From assembly GCA_933228675.1 (NCBI GenBank), contig OW121743.1, forward strand, positions 109,115,468 to 109,179,467: a stretch of DNA of 64,000 nt. The letters are read 5' to 3'. Below are positions 51,150 to 61,384 of the stretch, in pieces (the first letter of the stretch is position 1; each line of letters opens with the position of its first letter). The DNA is from Stomorhina lunata. Its lineage: Eukaryota; Arthropoda; Insecta; Diptera; Rhiniidae. The notes beneath the pieces are model-generated. The model did no database searches. It saw only the letters and a program-made list of their open reading frames with translations, and had not been told where the DNA came from. The translations under genes were made by a program, and so were the position numbers.

Positions 51150-53120
51150 GTTAATTTTCGAAAAATTTCCTATAAATAGTGAATTTTGAAAAATTTCCTT
51201 TAAATAGTTAATTTTAGAAAAATTTCATGCAAATAGTAAATTTTTGAAAAATTTCCTATAAATAGTAAATTTCCGAAAAATTTCCTATAAATAGAAAATT
51301 TTTGAAAAATTTCCTATAAATAGTAAATTTTTGAAAAATTTCCTATAAGTAGTAAATTTTTGAAAAATTTCCTATAAATAGTAAATTTTTTAAAAATTTC
51401 CTATAAATAGTAAATTTTTTAAAAATTTCCTATAAATAGTAAATTTTTTAAAAATTTCCTATAAATAGTAAATTTTTTAAAAATTTCCTATAAATAGTAA
51501 ATTTTTTAAAAATTTTCTATAAATAGTAAATTTTTGAAAAATTTTCTATAAATAGTAAATTTTTGAAAAATTTTCTATAAATAGTAAATTTTTTAAAAAT
51601 TTTCTATAAATAGTAAATTTTTGCAAAATTTCCTATTCAAAGTAAATTTTTGAAAAATTTCCTATAAATAGTAAATTTTTGAAAAATTTCCTATAAATAG
51701 TAAATTTTTGATAAATTTCCTATAAATAGTAAATTTTTGAAAAATTTCCTATAAATAGTAACTTTTTGAAAATTTTCCTATAAATAGTAAATTTTTGAAA
51801 CATTTGCTATAAATAGTAAATTTTTGAAAAATTTCCTATAAATAGTAAATTTTTGAAAAATTCCCTATAAATAGTAAATTTTCGAAAATTTCCTATAAAC
51901 AGAAAATTTTTGAAAAATTTCCTATTAAAAGTAAATAAATAATTTTTCAAAAATTTCTTCTAGATGGTAAATTTTTTTAAAATTTTCTATAAATAGTAAA
52001 TTTTTAAAAAATTTCTGATAAATATTAAATTTTTGAAAATTTTCCTGCAAGTAGTAAATTTTTAAAAAATTTAGTATAAATAGTAAATTTTTTAAAAATT
52101 TCCTATAAATAGTAAATTTTTGAAAAATTTCCTATAAATAGTAAATTTTTGAAAAATTTCCTATAAATAGTAAATTTTTTAAAAATTTCCCATAAATAGT
52201 AAATTTTTGATAAATTTCCTATAAATAGTGAATTTTCGAAAAATTTCCTATAAATAGTATTTTTGAAAATTTTCCTATCAATAGTAAATTTTTCAAAAAT
52301 TTTACAAAAAATAGTAAATTTTTGAAAAATTTCGTTAAAATTGTAAATTTTTGAAAAATTTGCTATAACTATTAAATTTTTGAAAAATTTTCCATAAATA
52401 GTAAATTTTTGAAAAAATTCCTATAAATAAAAAATTTTCTATAAAGAATAAATTTTTGAAAAATTTCCTAAAAATAGTAAATTTTTGAAAAATTTCCTAT
52501 AAATAGTAAATTTTTGAAAAGTTTTCTATTAAAAGTAAATAAATAGTTTTTGAAAAATTTCTTCTAAATGGTAAATTTTTTTAAAATTTCCTCTAAATAG
52601 TAAATTTTTAAAAAATTTTCTATAAATATAAAATTTTTGAAAATTTTCCTGCAAATAGTAAATTTTTAAAAAATTTGCTATGAATAGTAAATTTTTGATA
52701 AATTTCCTATAAATAGTAAATTTTCGAAAATTTTCCTTTAAATAATAAATTCCTGAAAAATTTCCTATAAATAGTAAATTTTTGAAAAATTTCCTATAAA
52801 TAAGTAATTTTCGAAAAATTTTCTGTAAATAGTAAATTTTTGAAAAATTTTCTATAAATTGTAAGTTTTTGAAAAATTTCCTATAAATAGTCAATTTTTG
52901 AAAAATTTCCTATAAATAGTAAATTTTTGAAAAATTTCCTAAAAAAAATTAATTTTTGAAAAATTTCCTATAAAAAGAAAATTTTTGAAAAATTTCCTAT
53001 AAAAAGTAAATTTTTGAAAAATTTCCTATAAATAGTAAATTTTTAAAAACATTCCTAAAAATAATAAATTTTTGAAAAATAGTAAATTTTTGAATAACTT
53101 CCTATAAGTTTTCGAAAAAA
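51150..53120 (+). repeat. Tandem array, family 6 (29-bp), plus orientation, degenerate
   Basis: About 68 monomers by length of the CTATAAATAG family, with far more variants than the array at 46003-49855. The stretch 51.9-52.0 kb (a TAAATAAATA-type rearranged unit with TTCTTCTAGATGG) is echoed at 52.5-52.6 kb (TTCTTCTAAATGG), about 600 bp apart, indicating a higher-order copy. Confidence 0.92.
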
Positions 53121-54689
53121 AAAAAATTTGTATGAATTTTATATAATGCAATTAATTTTGGGTTGGGTATAGGTTTCCCCTTAATTTGTACCTAGTTCCT
53201 TTTTTTAATAGTTTTTGCATTTTGTTTTAAAATTTACACACAGAAGCAAGAAAAAACATATACTAACTAAATTGAAGATTGTACTTTTTTTCACTCGTAC
53301 CTATAGCATGGTACTTTTGTAGTGTAATCTTCCTCCCTTTCGGGCATTGTATTCGGCTTTCGATTTAACATGTTCTTTAAAGAACATTAACGAATCGCCA
53401 CCTTAAGGAATTGCACACCTGATACAAATCTTTTGCCACAGAAGAACGAAGAAAAAAACGTTTTGAAAATTGTAAGTATTTTTATTTGTTAAGATTATTG
53501 CCACTAATGTTGTAGTTGTTGCAGTTGCAGTGTCGTTTTTTTATTGTTGTTGTTGAGGCTGTTTCATTTAGTCGTATTCATTTAAGACCTTGTTTTTTTG
53601 TTTGTATTTTTGTATGTTTTAAATAAATTTTATTTTAACCATGTTTAGGTTTTATTTTAAATTTAAACAAAAAAAAATTAAGTTTTACTTAAAACTTAAC
53701 CAGGATCAGGTCAAATCATGTTGTAGTCTGTTTGGTTTTGTTTTTTATTTGTCTACTTTTAGGGTATGTCGACTGTTAATCCTACAATTCTAGTAGTTTC
53801 GTTCATAAGACTTTAAACTGGTAAAGATATGTTGTTGGTTTTTAGTGATTCTTTCCAAAAAGTCATGAGCAAAACTAATGGACCAATGTCACGCAACATG
53901 ATGCATTTTGTTTGTTGCAAAAGCAAAATCAACGCAATGCCAAATGTATTTAGTACGAGTATGTGATGTTGCACCAGAAATCCGAATGTGTCTGGTATTA
54001 TAGAACATGTGACAACAAAACCAACAACTGCATGGAGCGAGCAACCAACCAACTGAACAGATGAATGAGTATTTTGTTTTAGTTTTTAGTGTTTCATGTT
54101 TTTAATGGATGATTTCTGTTTTTGAGAATTGTTGCATTTTGTCGACGTTTCTTAAAGGTTAAAATATTTACAAGTTCAGTTTAAGTATTTTTAAGAAAAA
54201 AAAAAAATAAAATAAAAACGCTTTAGTTTCAACCAATTTTGGAGGTATTATAAGTAATAACTCCTTAATAAAAATGATTCTTAAGATGTTTTGGCCATAT
54301 TAAAATAAAAAATCAAATAAAATTAAAAAAAAAAAACTTAAAAGCTTTCCGCCTAATTCAAAAACGAAAAATAAAATTATCAAAGACTTATAGTTGGAAA
54401 TTCGTATGGAAAATTTGATTTCTTATATTTTTCTACTTTTTTCAATTTTGCGTTAATGAATAAGGGGATTTATCTAAAAAAAAGTAATTTATAATATCAT
54501 TTTTGGTAGGATTTGAAACCGGACAATTATGTTCATGCATTGAAGCCATTTGCTCGTTTTCGGTTTTAAAACTTTGATGTTAAAGGGTCTTCTTACCCTG
54601 AACATAACATAAAAAGTCGACAAAATCACGACAAGAAATTGCTTCAAGTTTCACAAAGCATTTAAGGATATAGAACACGAAACAAACGT
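53121..54689. other. No gene seen; spacer with GTT-rich patch
   Basis: GTTGTTG-rich patches lie around 53500-53570. A minus-strand frame at 53813-54052 has hydrophobic stretches but no recognised domain. No gene is called. Confidence 0.42.
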
Positions 54690-55377
54690 CACTTTAATTT
54701 GAATCAATCCCCAAAGAAAATATGTTTTTATTAGAAGGCATTGGCCTTCAACTGTAGTTTAATGGTTTCCGGGAGTGGTTTTTATATGAAAGCTATAGTC
54801 AAATACGGACCGATTCCTACAAAATTGGATAAAAAAATTCTCTATTAGCATAAAAATTCTCTATTCTTAATTAAGTCGTCATTGCTATTACAATTGTATT
54901 CAATTTATCAGCATTAATGTGATTCCCGGGGTAGGGTTATATGGGAGCTCTAACTGAACCGATTTTCAATATACTACTTTCTCTAGATAACGAAAATACT
55001 TTTGAAAAATTTTGTCACTCTAGCTCTTTTCGCTATGGCGCTATACGCTTTTATCTGACGGACAGACAGACATAAACTACTATTTTTGTATTTTTGTGTT
55101 TCCGTTTTTTTATGTGGAAGAATTGTTCAAATGGTGACCGATTGTAACAAAATTTGGCACGCTGGCTGGCATTCACATAGGACTTTCTTGTGCTAAATTT
55201 AGTGGCCATAGCTATTACAGTTTAAATTTTATTGGCATTCAAATATATTTATGGTGGAATTTAGGATGTTTCGCAAGTGTTTTGTATGAGAGCTATGGTT
55301 AAATGTGAACCGATTTCGATAAATGATTAGGCAGCATTTATCGAAATCGGTTAACATTTCTTATGAAAAACTTCTAT
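54690..55377 (+). repeat. Dispersed repeat family B, left part
   Basis: Non-coding TE-derived sequence with repeated phrases: GAAAGCTATAGTCAAA, GGGAGCTCTAACTGAACCGA, GACGGACAGACAGACA, TTGGCACGCTGGCTGGCATT, GAGAGCTATGGTTAAA and GAACCGATTTCGATAAA. It runs into the hairpin at 55301-55359 and then into the family 1 array. Matching phrases resume after that array (GGGAGCTATGGTCAAATGTG at 57768), so the array sits inside this repeat. Confidence 0.6.
55301..55359. repeat. Near-perfect hairpin, 25-bp arms, 9-nt loop
   Basis: Arm 55301-55325 contains AACCGATTTCGATAAATG. Arm 55335-55359 is its reverse complement with one mismatch. The loop ATTAGGCAG is at 55326-55334. It sits exactly where repeat family B stops and the AT array begins. 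Confidence 0.93.
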
Positions 55378-57715
55378 ATACAAAAAAAAATTTATAATAA
55401 AAATTTTTCTATAAAAATTTTATACTGAAAATTTTTTCATAAAAATTTTATAATAAAAATTTTTCTATAAAAATTTTATACTAAAAATTTTTTCATAAAA
55501 ATTTTATAACGAAAATTTTTCTATAAAAATTTTATAACGAAAATTTTTCTATAAAAATTTTATAACAAATATTTTTCTATACAAATTTTATAACAAACAT
55601 TTTTCTATGAAAATTTTATAATGAAGATTTTTCTATAAAAACGTTAAAACGAAAATTTGTCTTACAAATTTTGTAACGAAAATTTTTCCTTAAAAATTTT
55701 ATATCGAAAACTTTTCTAAAAAAAAATTATAACGAAAATTTTGCTCTAAAAATTGTATAACCAAAACTTTTGTTTAAAAATTTTATAACGAAAATTTTTT
55801 CTAAAAAAATTTTAAAACGAAAATTTTTCAATAAAAATTTTATAACGAAAATTTTTCTAAAAAAATTTTAAAACGATTTTTTTTTTTAATTCTTCTATAA
55901 AATTTTATAACGAAAATTTTTCTACAAAAATTTAAAACTTAAAATCTTTCTATAAAAATTAACAAAAAAATCTATAAAAATTTTTTAACGATTTTTTTTT
56001 TTTAATTTTTCTATAAAAATGTTATATTGAAAATTTTTCTATAAAAATTTTATAACGAAAATTTTTCTATAAAAATTTTATAACGAAAATTTTTCTATAA
56101 AAATTTTATAACGAAAATTTTTCTATAAAAATTTTATAACAAACATTTTTCTATAAAATTTTATAATGAAAATTTCATAAAAATTTTATAAAGAAAATTT
56201 TTCTATAAAAATTTTTTATTAAAAATTGTATAAAAAATGTTAATAAAAATTTTATAACCAAAATTTTTTCTACAAAAATTTTATAACGAAATTTTTTCTA
56301 CAAAAATGTTTCTAAAAAATTTCATAACGAAAATTTTCCATAAAATTTTTTTCCAAAAGAAGTGTATTTGCATTTGATCCCAAATCTGTTACATTTATTT
56401 ATTAATGTAACAGACCAATTTATTGATAAAAAGCCAAAAAATGTTTGCGGAGAAACCAAATTCCTCGACGCGTTTCGATGGTTGGTTAAGCCATCTCTTC
56501 AGGAGGATTATCCCCAATTTAGACAGATCGAAAACCTCGCATTATTACTAAATTTACAAACATAACTATTAAGAATTATGTTCATAAGCCAAAAGTTAAA
56601 GCGTAGACTATCGACTGAACAAAAACAAACATTTTTCAGTTTTTATCTACCTTCACTTTTAACAAAAATTTTTCTTTAAAAATTTTATAACTAAAATTTT
56701 TCTATAAAAATTTAAAACTTAAAATCTTTCTTAAAAAATTAAAAAAAAAATTCTATAACGAAGTTTTTTTAATTTTTCTATAAAAATTTTATATCGAAAA
56801 TTTTTCTAATAAAAATTTTATAACGAAAATTTTTCTATAAAAATTTTTTAACGAAAATTTTTCTATGAAATTTTATAATGAAAATTTCATAAAAATTTTA
56901 TAAAGAAATTTTTTCTATAAAAATTTAAAATTTGTAAAACCCAAAATTTTATATAATAATTTTGTAACGAAAAATTTTCTAAAAAAGTTTTATAATGAAA
57001 ATTTTTCTATAAAAGTTTCATAACGTAAATTTTTCTATAAAAATTTTATAACGAAAATTTTTCTTTAGAATTTTTCTAAAGAAAATTTTTCTATAAAAAT
57101 GTTTCTTTAAAAATTGTAAAAAAAAATATATAAAAATTTATAACTTCTTTAAAAATTTCATTATGAAAATTTTCCATAAATTTTTTTTTAACAAAAATTA
57201 TCCTTTAAAAAAATTATAACAAAAATTTATAACGAAAATTTTATATAAAAATTTTATAACGAAAATTTTCTATAAAAATTTTATAACGAAAATTTTTTCT
57301 ACAAAAATTTTATAACGAAAATTTTTTCTACAAAAATTTTATAACGAAAATTTTTTCTACAAAAATTTTATAACGAAAATTATTCTACAAAAATGTTTCT
57401 ATAAAAATTTTTAAAAATTTTCATAATTTTCCATAAAATTTTTTTAACAAAAAATTTTCTTTAACAATTTTATAACGAAAATTTTCTAGAAAAATTTTAT
57501 GACCAAAATTTTATGACCAAAATTTTCTATAAATTTTTACAACCAAAATTTTTCTATTATAATTTTGTAACGAAAAATTTTATATCGAAAATTTTCTATA
57601 AAAAATTTAAATGAAAAATATTCTATAACAATTTTATATCAAAAATTTTTCTATAAAAATCCTGAAAAATATTCTATAACAATTTTGTATCAAAAATTTT
57701 TCTATAAATATCTAT
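55378..57715 (+). repeat. Tandem array, family 1 (28-bp), second array, split by module copy C
   Basis: Same monomer and orientation as 3390-5773 (blocks AAAATTTTT and AAAATTTT, linkers CTATA and ATAACG), at 55378-56350 and 56662-57715. Module copy C separates the halves. Confidence 0.9.
56351..56661 (+). mobile_element. Unrecognised repeated module, copy C (fullest)
   Basis: The most complete of three copies. It begins TTCCAAAAGAAGTG, has the inverted repeat CTGTTACATT, 8-nt loop, AATGTAACAG (56386-56413), then the open frame from ATG 56362 to the stop at 56565 (67 codons: LIPNLLHLFINVTDQFIDKK, CGETKFLDAFRWLVKPSLQ, EDYPQFRQIENLALLLNLQT). A non-coding end follows with GACTATCGACTGAAC, CATTTTTCAG and CTACCTTCACTTTT. 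It has ordinary base composition compared with its array. No target duplication or terminal inverted repeat is obvious. It could be a fragment of a larger transposon or a small nonautonomous element. Confidence 0.75.
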
Positions 57716-58035
57716 AATTTGTCATTTGTTGCCAAATAAGCAATTAGCCTAGACTAGGTTATACGGGAGCTATGGTCAAATGTGAAATAATTTTTCGAAA
57801 TTTCAATACCAAAATTTTTCCAGAAATGAAGAATATCTTTGCTAAGTTTCAGTGACCAAGCTTTTTTTGTTTTGGCGTTATCGTAATTTCAACAGACAGA
57901 CAGACAACGCTTAATCGTCTTAGAATTTCATAATACATACATACCCCTTTTGGTTTTTAAGCTAATATTAAGGAAGTTACAAATGGAATGACTATCTCAA
58001 TATACCCCATTCTTTTTGATGGTAGGTATAACAAT
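57716..58035 (+). repeat. Dispersed repeat family B, right part / 3' end
   Basis: Continues family B after the array: GGGAGCTATGGTCAAATGTG, TTCAGTGACCAAGC, AACAGACAGACAGACAACG, TCGTCTTAGAATTTCATAA, AAATGGAATGACTATCTCAA and CATTCTTTTTGATGGTAGG. The last three motifs recur in the same order at 60868-61030, which defines the 3' end of this family. Confidence 0.7.
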
Positions 58036-59400
58036 AAAATCATAGAACCAAATCAAATGAAGCCAATTTAGAAGCCAAACGACAGAAAAATGCAAAAAAA
58101 AAAAAACAAATCATGGACGAAATTGTAAGAACTATTAGTATTCTGGTACTTTTGATACAGAATTTTCCCTCGAAATTCAATATTTACATAATTTTAGTTA
58201 TATCAAACGCCAAAGAAAATATGTTTTCAATTCTGATATTTCAATGCCTTCAAATTCCCCATCTATGTCTTCATTCCCTTGAAACAAAATTTTCACTTTA
58301 AATCCAAAAGACAAAAATAAAATTAAAGAAACAAAAATGCGTTAATTAAAATCAGATTAAAATATTTTAATCCGTTGCAGACACACAAAAAGTACATGAA
58401 ATGTAAAATGTTGAAAGATTTTTGATAAAAGTATTAAAACGGAGAGTGTGTGTAAGTAAACTTAAAAAAAAAACATATGCAGAACAGAATTTAAACGAAT
58501 ATTTATAAGGAAACTACAATACAAACAAACTGTATAAAAAACGGGCTTTTTCATTTTATGAAAATTTTCAAATACGTATTTTTTGTTCAATGACAAAATA
58601 ATTGAAAAAAAAGTTAAAGAAGGTTTTAATTTAAAACATTTTTGTCTAGCCTGTTTTTTTTTGTTGCTATTGCATTATAGGACTTAAATCCTAAAGTCAA
58701 ACAACCACTAATTTCTTTTCTATAGAGTTTTTCTCTTCTGTAAAATGACAATGACGTTTGGATGAGTGATGTGTAATTTTTTTTGTTTATTTTATTTTGT
58801 TGTTGACTGTTAAGTTGGTTGACATTAAAACCTTATTAAACTTTTGTTAAACATTTTAACATAACGCCATCTAAAACGATCAACAATGTCCATCATTAAA
58901 TCTCTAAGCGCGCGCGTTGATGAGGATGACGCCAATTCAAACATTCAGCAGTAGAAGCAGCATAAAAAAGACAAAGCCAGGAACACCAGGAATATATCGA
59001 ACTAATAAAATAGTAGCATCAAGGAAAAATTCAACAATTTTAGAATGAAATTTTTGTAATTTTTTGTTTAAAGTTTTTTTTGTTTTGTTTGAAAAGTTAT
59101 AAAATCAGAAGAAAAACGTATGAGATAGGACGTTGAAAGAGTGTTTTGATAATCAGATATTTTTTGTTCAATTTTTGTTAATGTAATGTTGTTGGTATAA
59201 TGTAAATTTTTAAATAAAGAGTTAGTCCAAAAACTTTTTAATATAAAGATGTTGCACTTCCATCCATTGATTTGCCGTATGGTCCATTTAATGCTATTCG
59301 GATACAACTAGTGGAAACTATTATCCAATGAGAGTAAGCTAAGGCACACACACGTACTCATGAAATGTATGTTTGTTTGTGAGTTTATTATTTTATATAT
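58036..59400. other. No gene seen; spacer
   Basis: AT-rich DNA. Short frames at 58113-58301 (plus) and 59068-59307 (minus) have no recognised domain. Confidence 0.42.
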
Positions 59401-59405
59401 TTAAA

Positions 59406-59441
59406 TATGGAGTGCAATATCTTAATTTTATAGAGTCTTTG
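59406..59441 (+). repeat. Short dispersed repeat, copy 2
   Basis: TATGGAGTGCAATATCTT, a short AT stretch, then GAGTCTTTGG, matching 49884-49919. Confidence 0.65.
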
Positions 59442-59536
59442 GTTAGAAAATTGAAATAAATAAATAAATTGAAACAATAAATTTAAAAAATAAATTTTTA
59501 ATAAAAAGTCATATATTTGATTTATTAGCAGACAGA

Positions 59537-59857
59537 CCCAGTAAAACTTTTCATTACCAAATAATGAGTTAAACAGTTAAACTATTGAACACGAACTACT
59601 TACTCATTCGCTGTTTAAGTCATTACATTAACATGGGGATGTCATTGGAGGCAAGTACTTACCAATTGCAGAAAAGTAATGACTTGGGTAAGCAATTTGA
59701 AAGCAACAACAACAGCAACAACTTTTTTGTTGTTGTTTTATCAAAAACATATATTTTTAAACGAAATACAAAATTTTTTTTATGATCCCATGGGGGCTCG
59801 AACCCAGACCCTCCGACTGCTCGTCAGAGACTCTTCCACTGAGCTACTTCCTATGTT
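59537..59857 (-). mobile_element. tRNA-derived SINE-like element
   Basis: Read on the minus strand, 59857-59783 is a tRNA-like head with A box TAGCTCAGTGGAAGAG and B box GGTTCGAGCCCC at tRNA spacing, and a 5-bp anticodon-type stem (TCTGA with TCGGA) closing a 7-nt loop. The acceptor stem does not pair and only three of five T-stem pairs form, so it is not a working tRNA. An A-rich stretch and a CAA/GTT-rich stretch follow, then a body with GGTAAGTACTTGCCTCCAAT and an end at AAAAGTTTTACTGGG (59538-59552). It is a SINE by structure; the family is not identified. Confidence 0.65.
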
Positions 59858-60685
59858 GAAAACTTAGCAGCTTATAATTAATATAAACAATTTTTATTTT
59901 TAGATCCAAAATCATGTGAAAAAAACTTTGTTTTTCCCTGCTTTTTTTTGCTTTGTTGTAATTTTTGAAAAATATTTTTATACGATTTTTTGTAATTATT
60001 TTAAAACTTTTTTAAAATTATTTTAAAACTTAAACAATTTAAATCTTCTTTTTTGTATAAGTTTTTACATAAGATTGACTCTTACTTACTTAAATGTTAC
60101 AACCTGTTTAGTTCAAAGTCCGAGCATATTTTAGAATTCCATGGATTTCGATCTTGTGCGAATATTGTCCAATTTTATAGGCCAAGCTTTGAAAAAAGTT
60201 CCTTTACTTGGTCTTTCTATCGAAGTTTCGGGCATCCTCCTCTAATATTAGGTAGTGGGACATTTTAATTCTAATTTGATCCTCTTCATTGTATTTCTTT
60301 TTTTCAAGAGAGGGTTACTAGCCCGTAATCCTAACCCATTTTTATCGATCTTATGGGACAACTCTCGGAACATGTTAACTCACAATATTAATGGGTGTTA
60401 AACTAGCTCCCAGGGTGATACCATGAGGAGGTGTGTGTCCACAGTTGAGATAGATGGATGGATGGATGGAAGGATGACCCAGATAAGTTGGGCTTACCAA
60501 GTTAAGACCAATTAGAATCGTGTTTGGTATTCAACAGTCCGTACATAATCAAAATTGACTCATGATTGCATTTTTTCATTAACGTGAGTTAGTTTTACAA
60601 ATTTTTTTTACAGAAGATAATATTTAAGTTCTTAAAATTCAAAAATCATTTAAAAAGACTCTTTTAATAAAAAAAAACTAAAAAA
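59858..60685. other. Unassigned; contains (TGGA)n and possible TE tail
   Basis: The stretch 60080-60540 is less AT-rich and looks TE-derived (GAGAGGGTTACTAGCCCGTA, CTCCCAGGGTGATACCATGA). It ends in a TGGA microsatellite near 60449-60468, a kind of tail seen on some non-LTR retrotransposons. A 71-codon plus frame at 60053-60268 has no domain that I recognise. Confidence 0.4.
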
Positions 60686-60689
60686 AAAT

Positions 60690-60856
60690 TGTTGCCCTTG
60701 GTGGGATTTGAACCGGGGCCATTCAGTTTGAATTACCATCTTAATTACAAATAAGTACTTCTGTAATAACTTATTATTTATTCGGATGGTATGTTGTAGT
60801 CGTTACAAGGTAACCAGTTATCAGAGTACTTGCCATTACCAAAGTTTTGCTGGGGA
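60690..60856 (-). repeat. SINE-like fragment with B box
   Basis: On the minus strand it begins CCCAGCAAAACTTTGGTAAT (60854-60835), similar to the end of the element at 59537-59857, and finishes with a B-box-like GGTTCAAATCCCACC (about 60711-60697). No convincing A box is seen. The order of parts is reversed relative to the element at 59537, so this is a composite or a related family. Confidence 0.45.
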
Positions 60857-60867
60857 CTGATAAACCA

Positions 60868-61030
60868 ATATCGTCTTAGAATTTCATAAAGATACAGAAT
60901 CAATCAAAAACATCGTTTGAGATTTACGAGTTAAAAATTATTTCCGGCGATATAAAGTAATATATCAAGATGTTACAAGGGAATGGCACTTTTATTACCA
61001 CAATCTTTTTGATGGTGGATATAATAATAT
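60868..61030 (+). repeat. Dispersed repeat family B, 3' end fragment
   Basis: TCGTCTTAGAATTTCATAA, then ACAAGGGAATGGCAC and CAATCTTTTTGATGGTGG, in the same order as 57910-58030. Confidence 0.7.
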
Positions 61031-61139
61031 ACATTACTTATAAGCTTTAAGCTTATTTACAATTTGTTTGCTCCTTTTAGGCTGGTGCAATTTGGAAAAT
61101 AAAATTTTGTATGGAAATTCAAAATCAATAATAATTTGT

Positions 61140-61380
61140 GCTGGATAGCACGTCGACTACTAAACATAACATAGCGCATTGAGCCTGAGTTCGATCCCTG
61201 TTTAAGCTTTTTGTTATACAGCAAATTTTATTTGTTTTACATCGACGGCGTGTTATTGCTGTAGGCTTATCGCCGATGAAAGATGCTGAGGTAATTAATA
61301 ATTGAATAGAAATTACTAACCACATAAATTGATGTTACTGTGACTGGGGCTCAAACCCAAACAGAATTTGATATGTTATG
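61140..61380 (+). mobile_element. SINE-like composite with two facing B boxes
   Basis: On the plus strand a B box GAGTTCGATCCC (about 61187-61198) is followed by ACATCGACGGCGTGTTATTG and GGTAATTAATAATTG, the tail shared with 12165-12255. On the minus strand a second B-box-like GGTTTGAGCCCC lies at about 61355-61344. It probably represents two SINE insertions next to each other in opposite orientation. No intact tRNA fold is present. Confidence 0.55.
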
Positions 61381-61384
61381 CTTA

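Noticed and set aside
52529..52894. 121-codon minus-strand frame
   Set aside because: Translation of degenerate 29-bp family 6 monomers; no gene-like features.
53813..54052. 79-codon minus-strand frame with hydrophobic stretches, as a possible membrane protein
   Set aside because: Hydrophobic residues are expected from T-rich codons; no start, splice or family evidence.
59783..59857. Functional tRNA gene
   Set aside because: A and B boxes are good, but the acceptor stem does not pair, the T-stem keeps only three pairs, and the position before the anticodon is not T.
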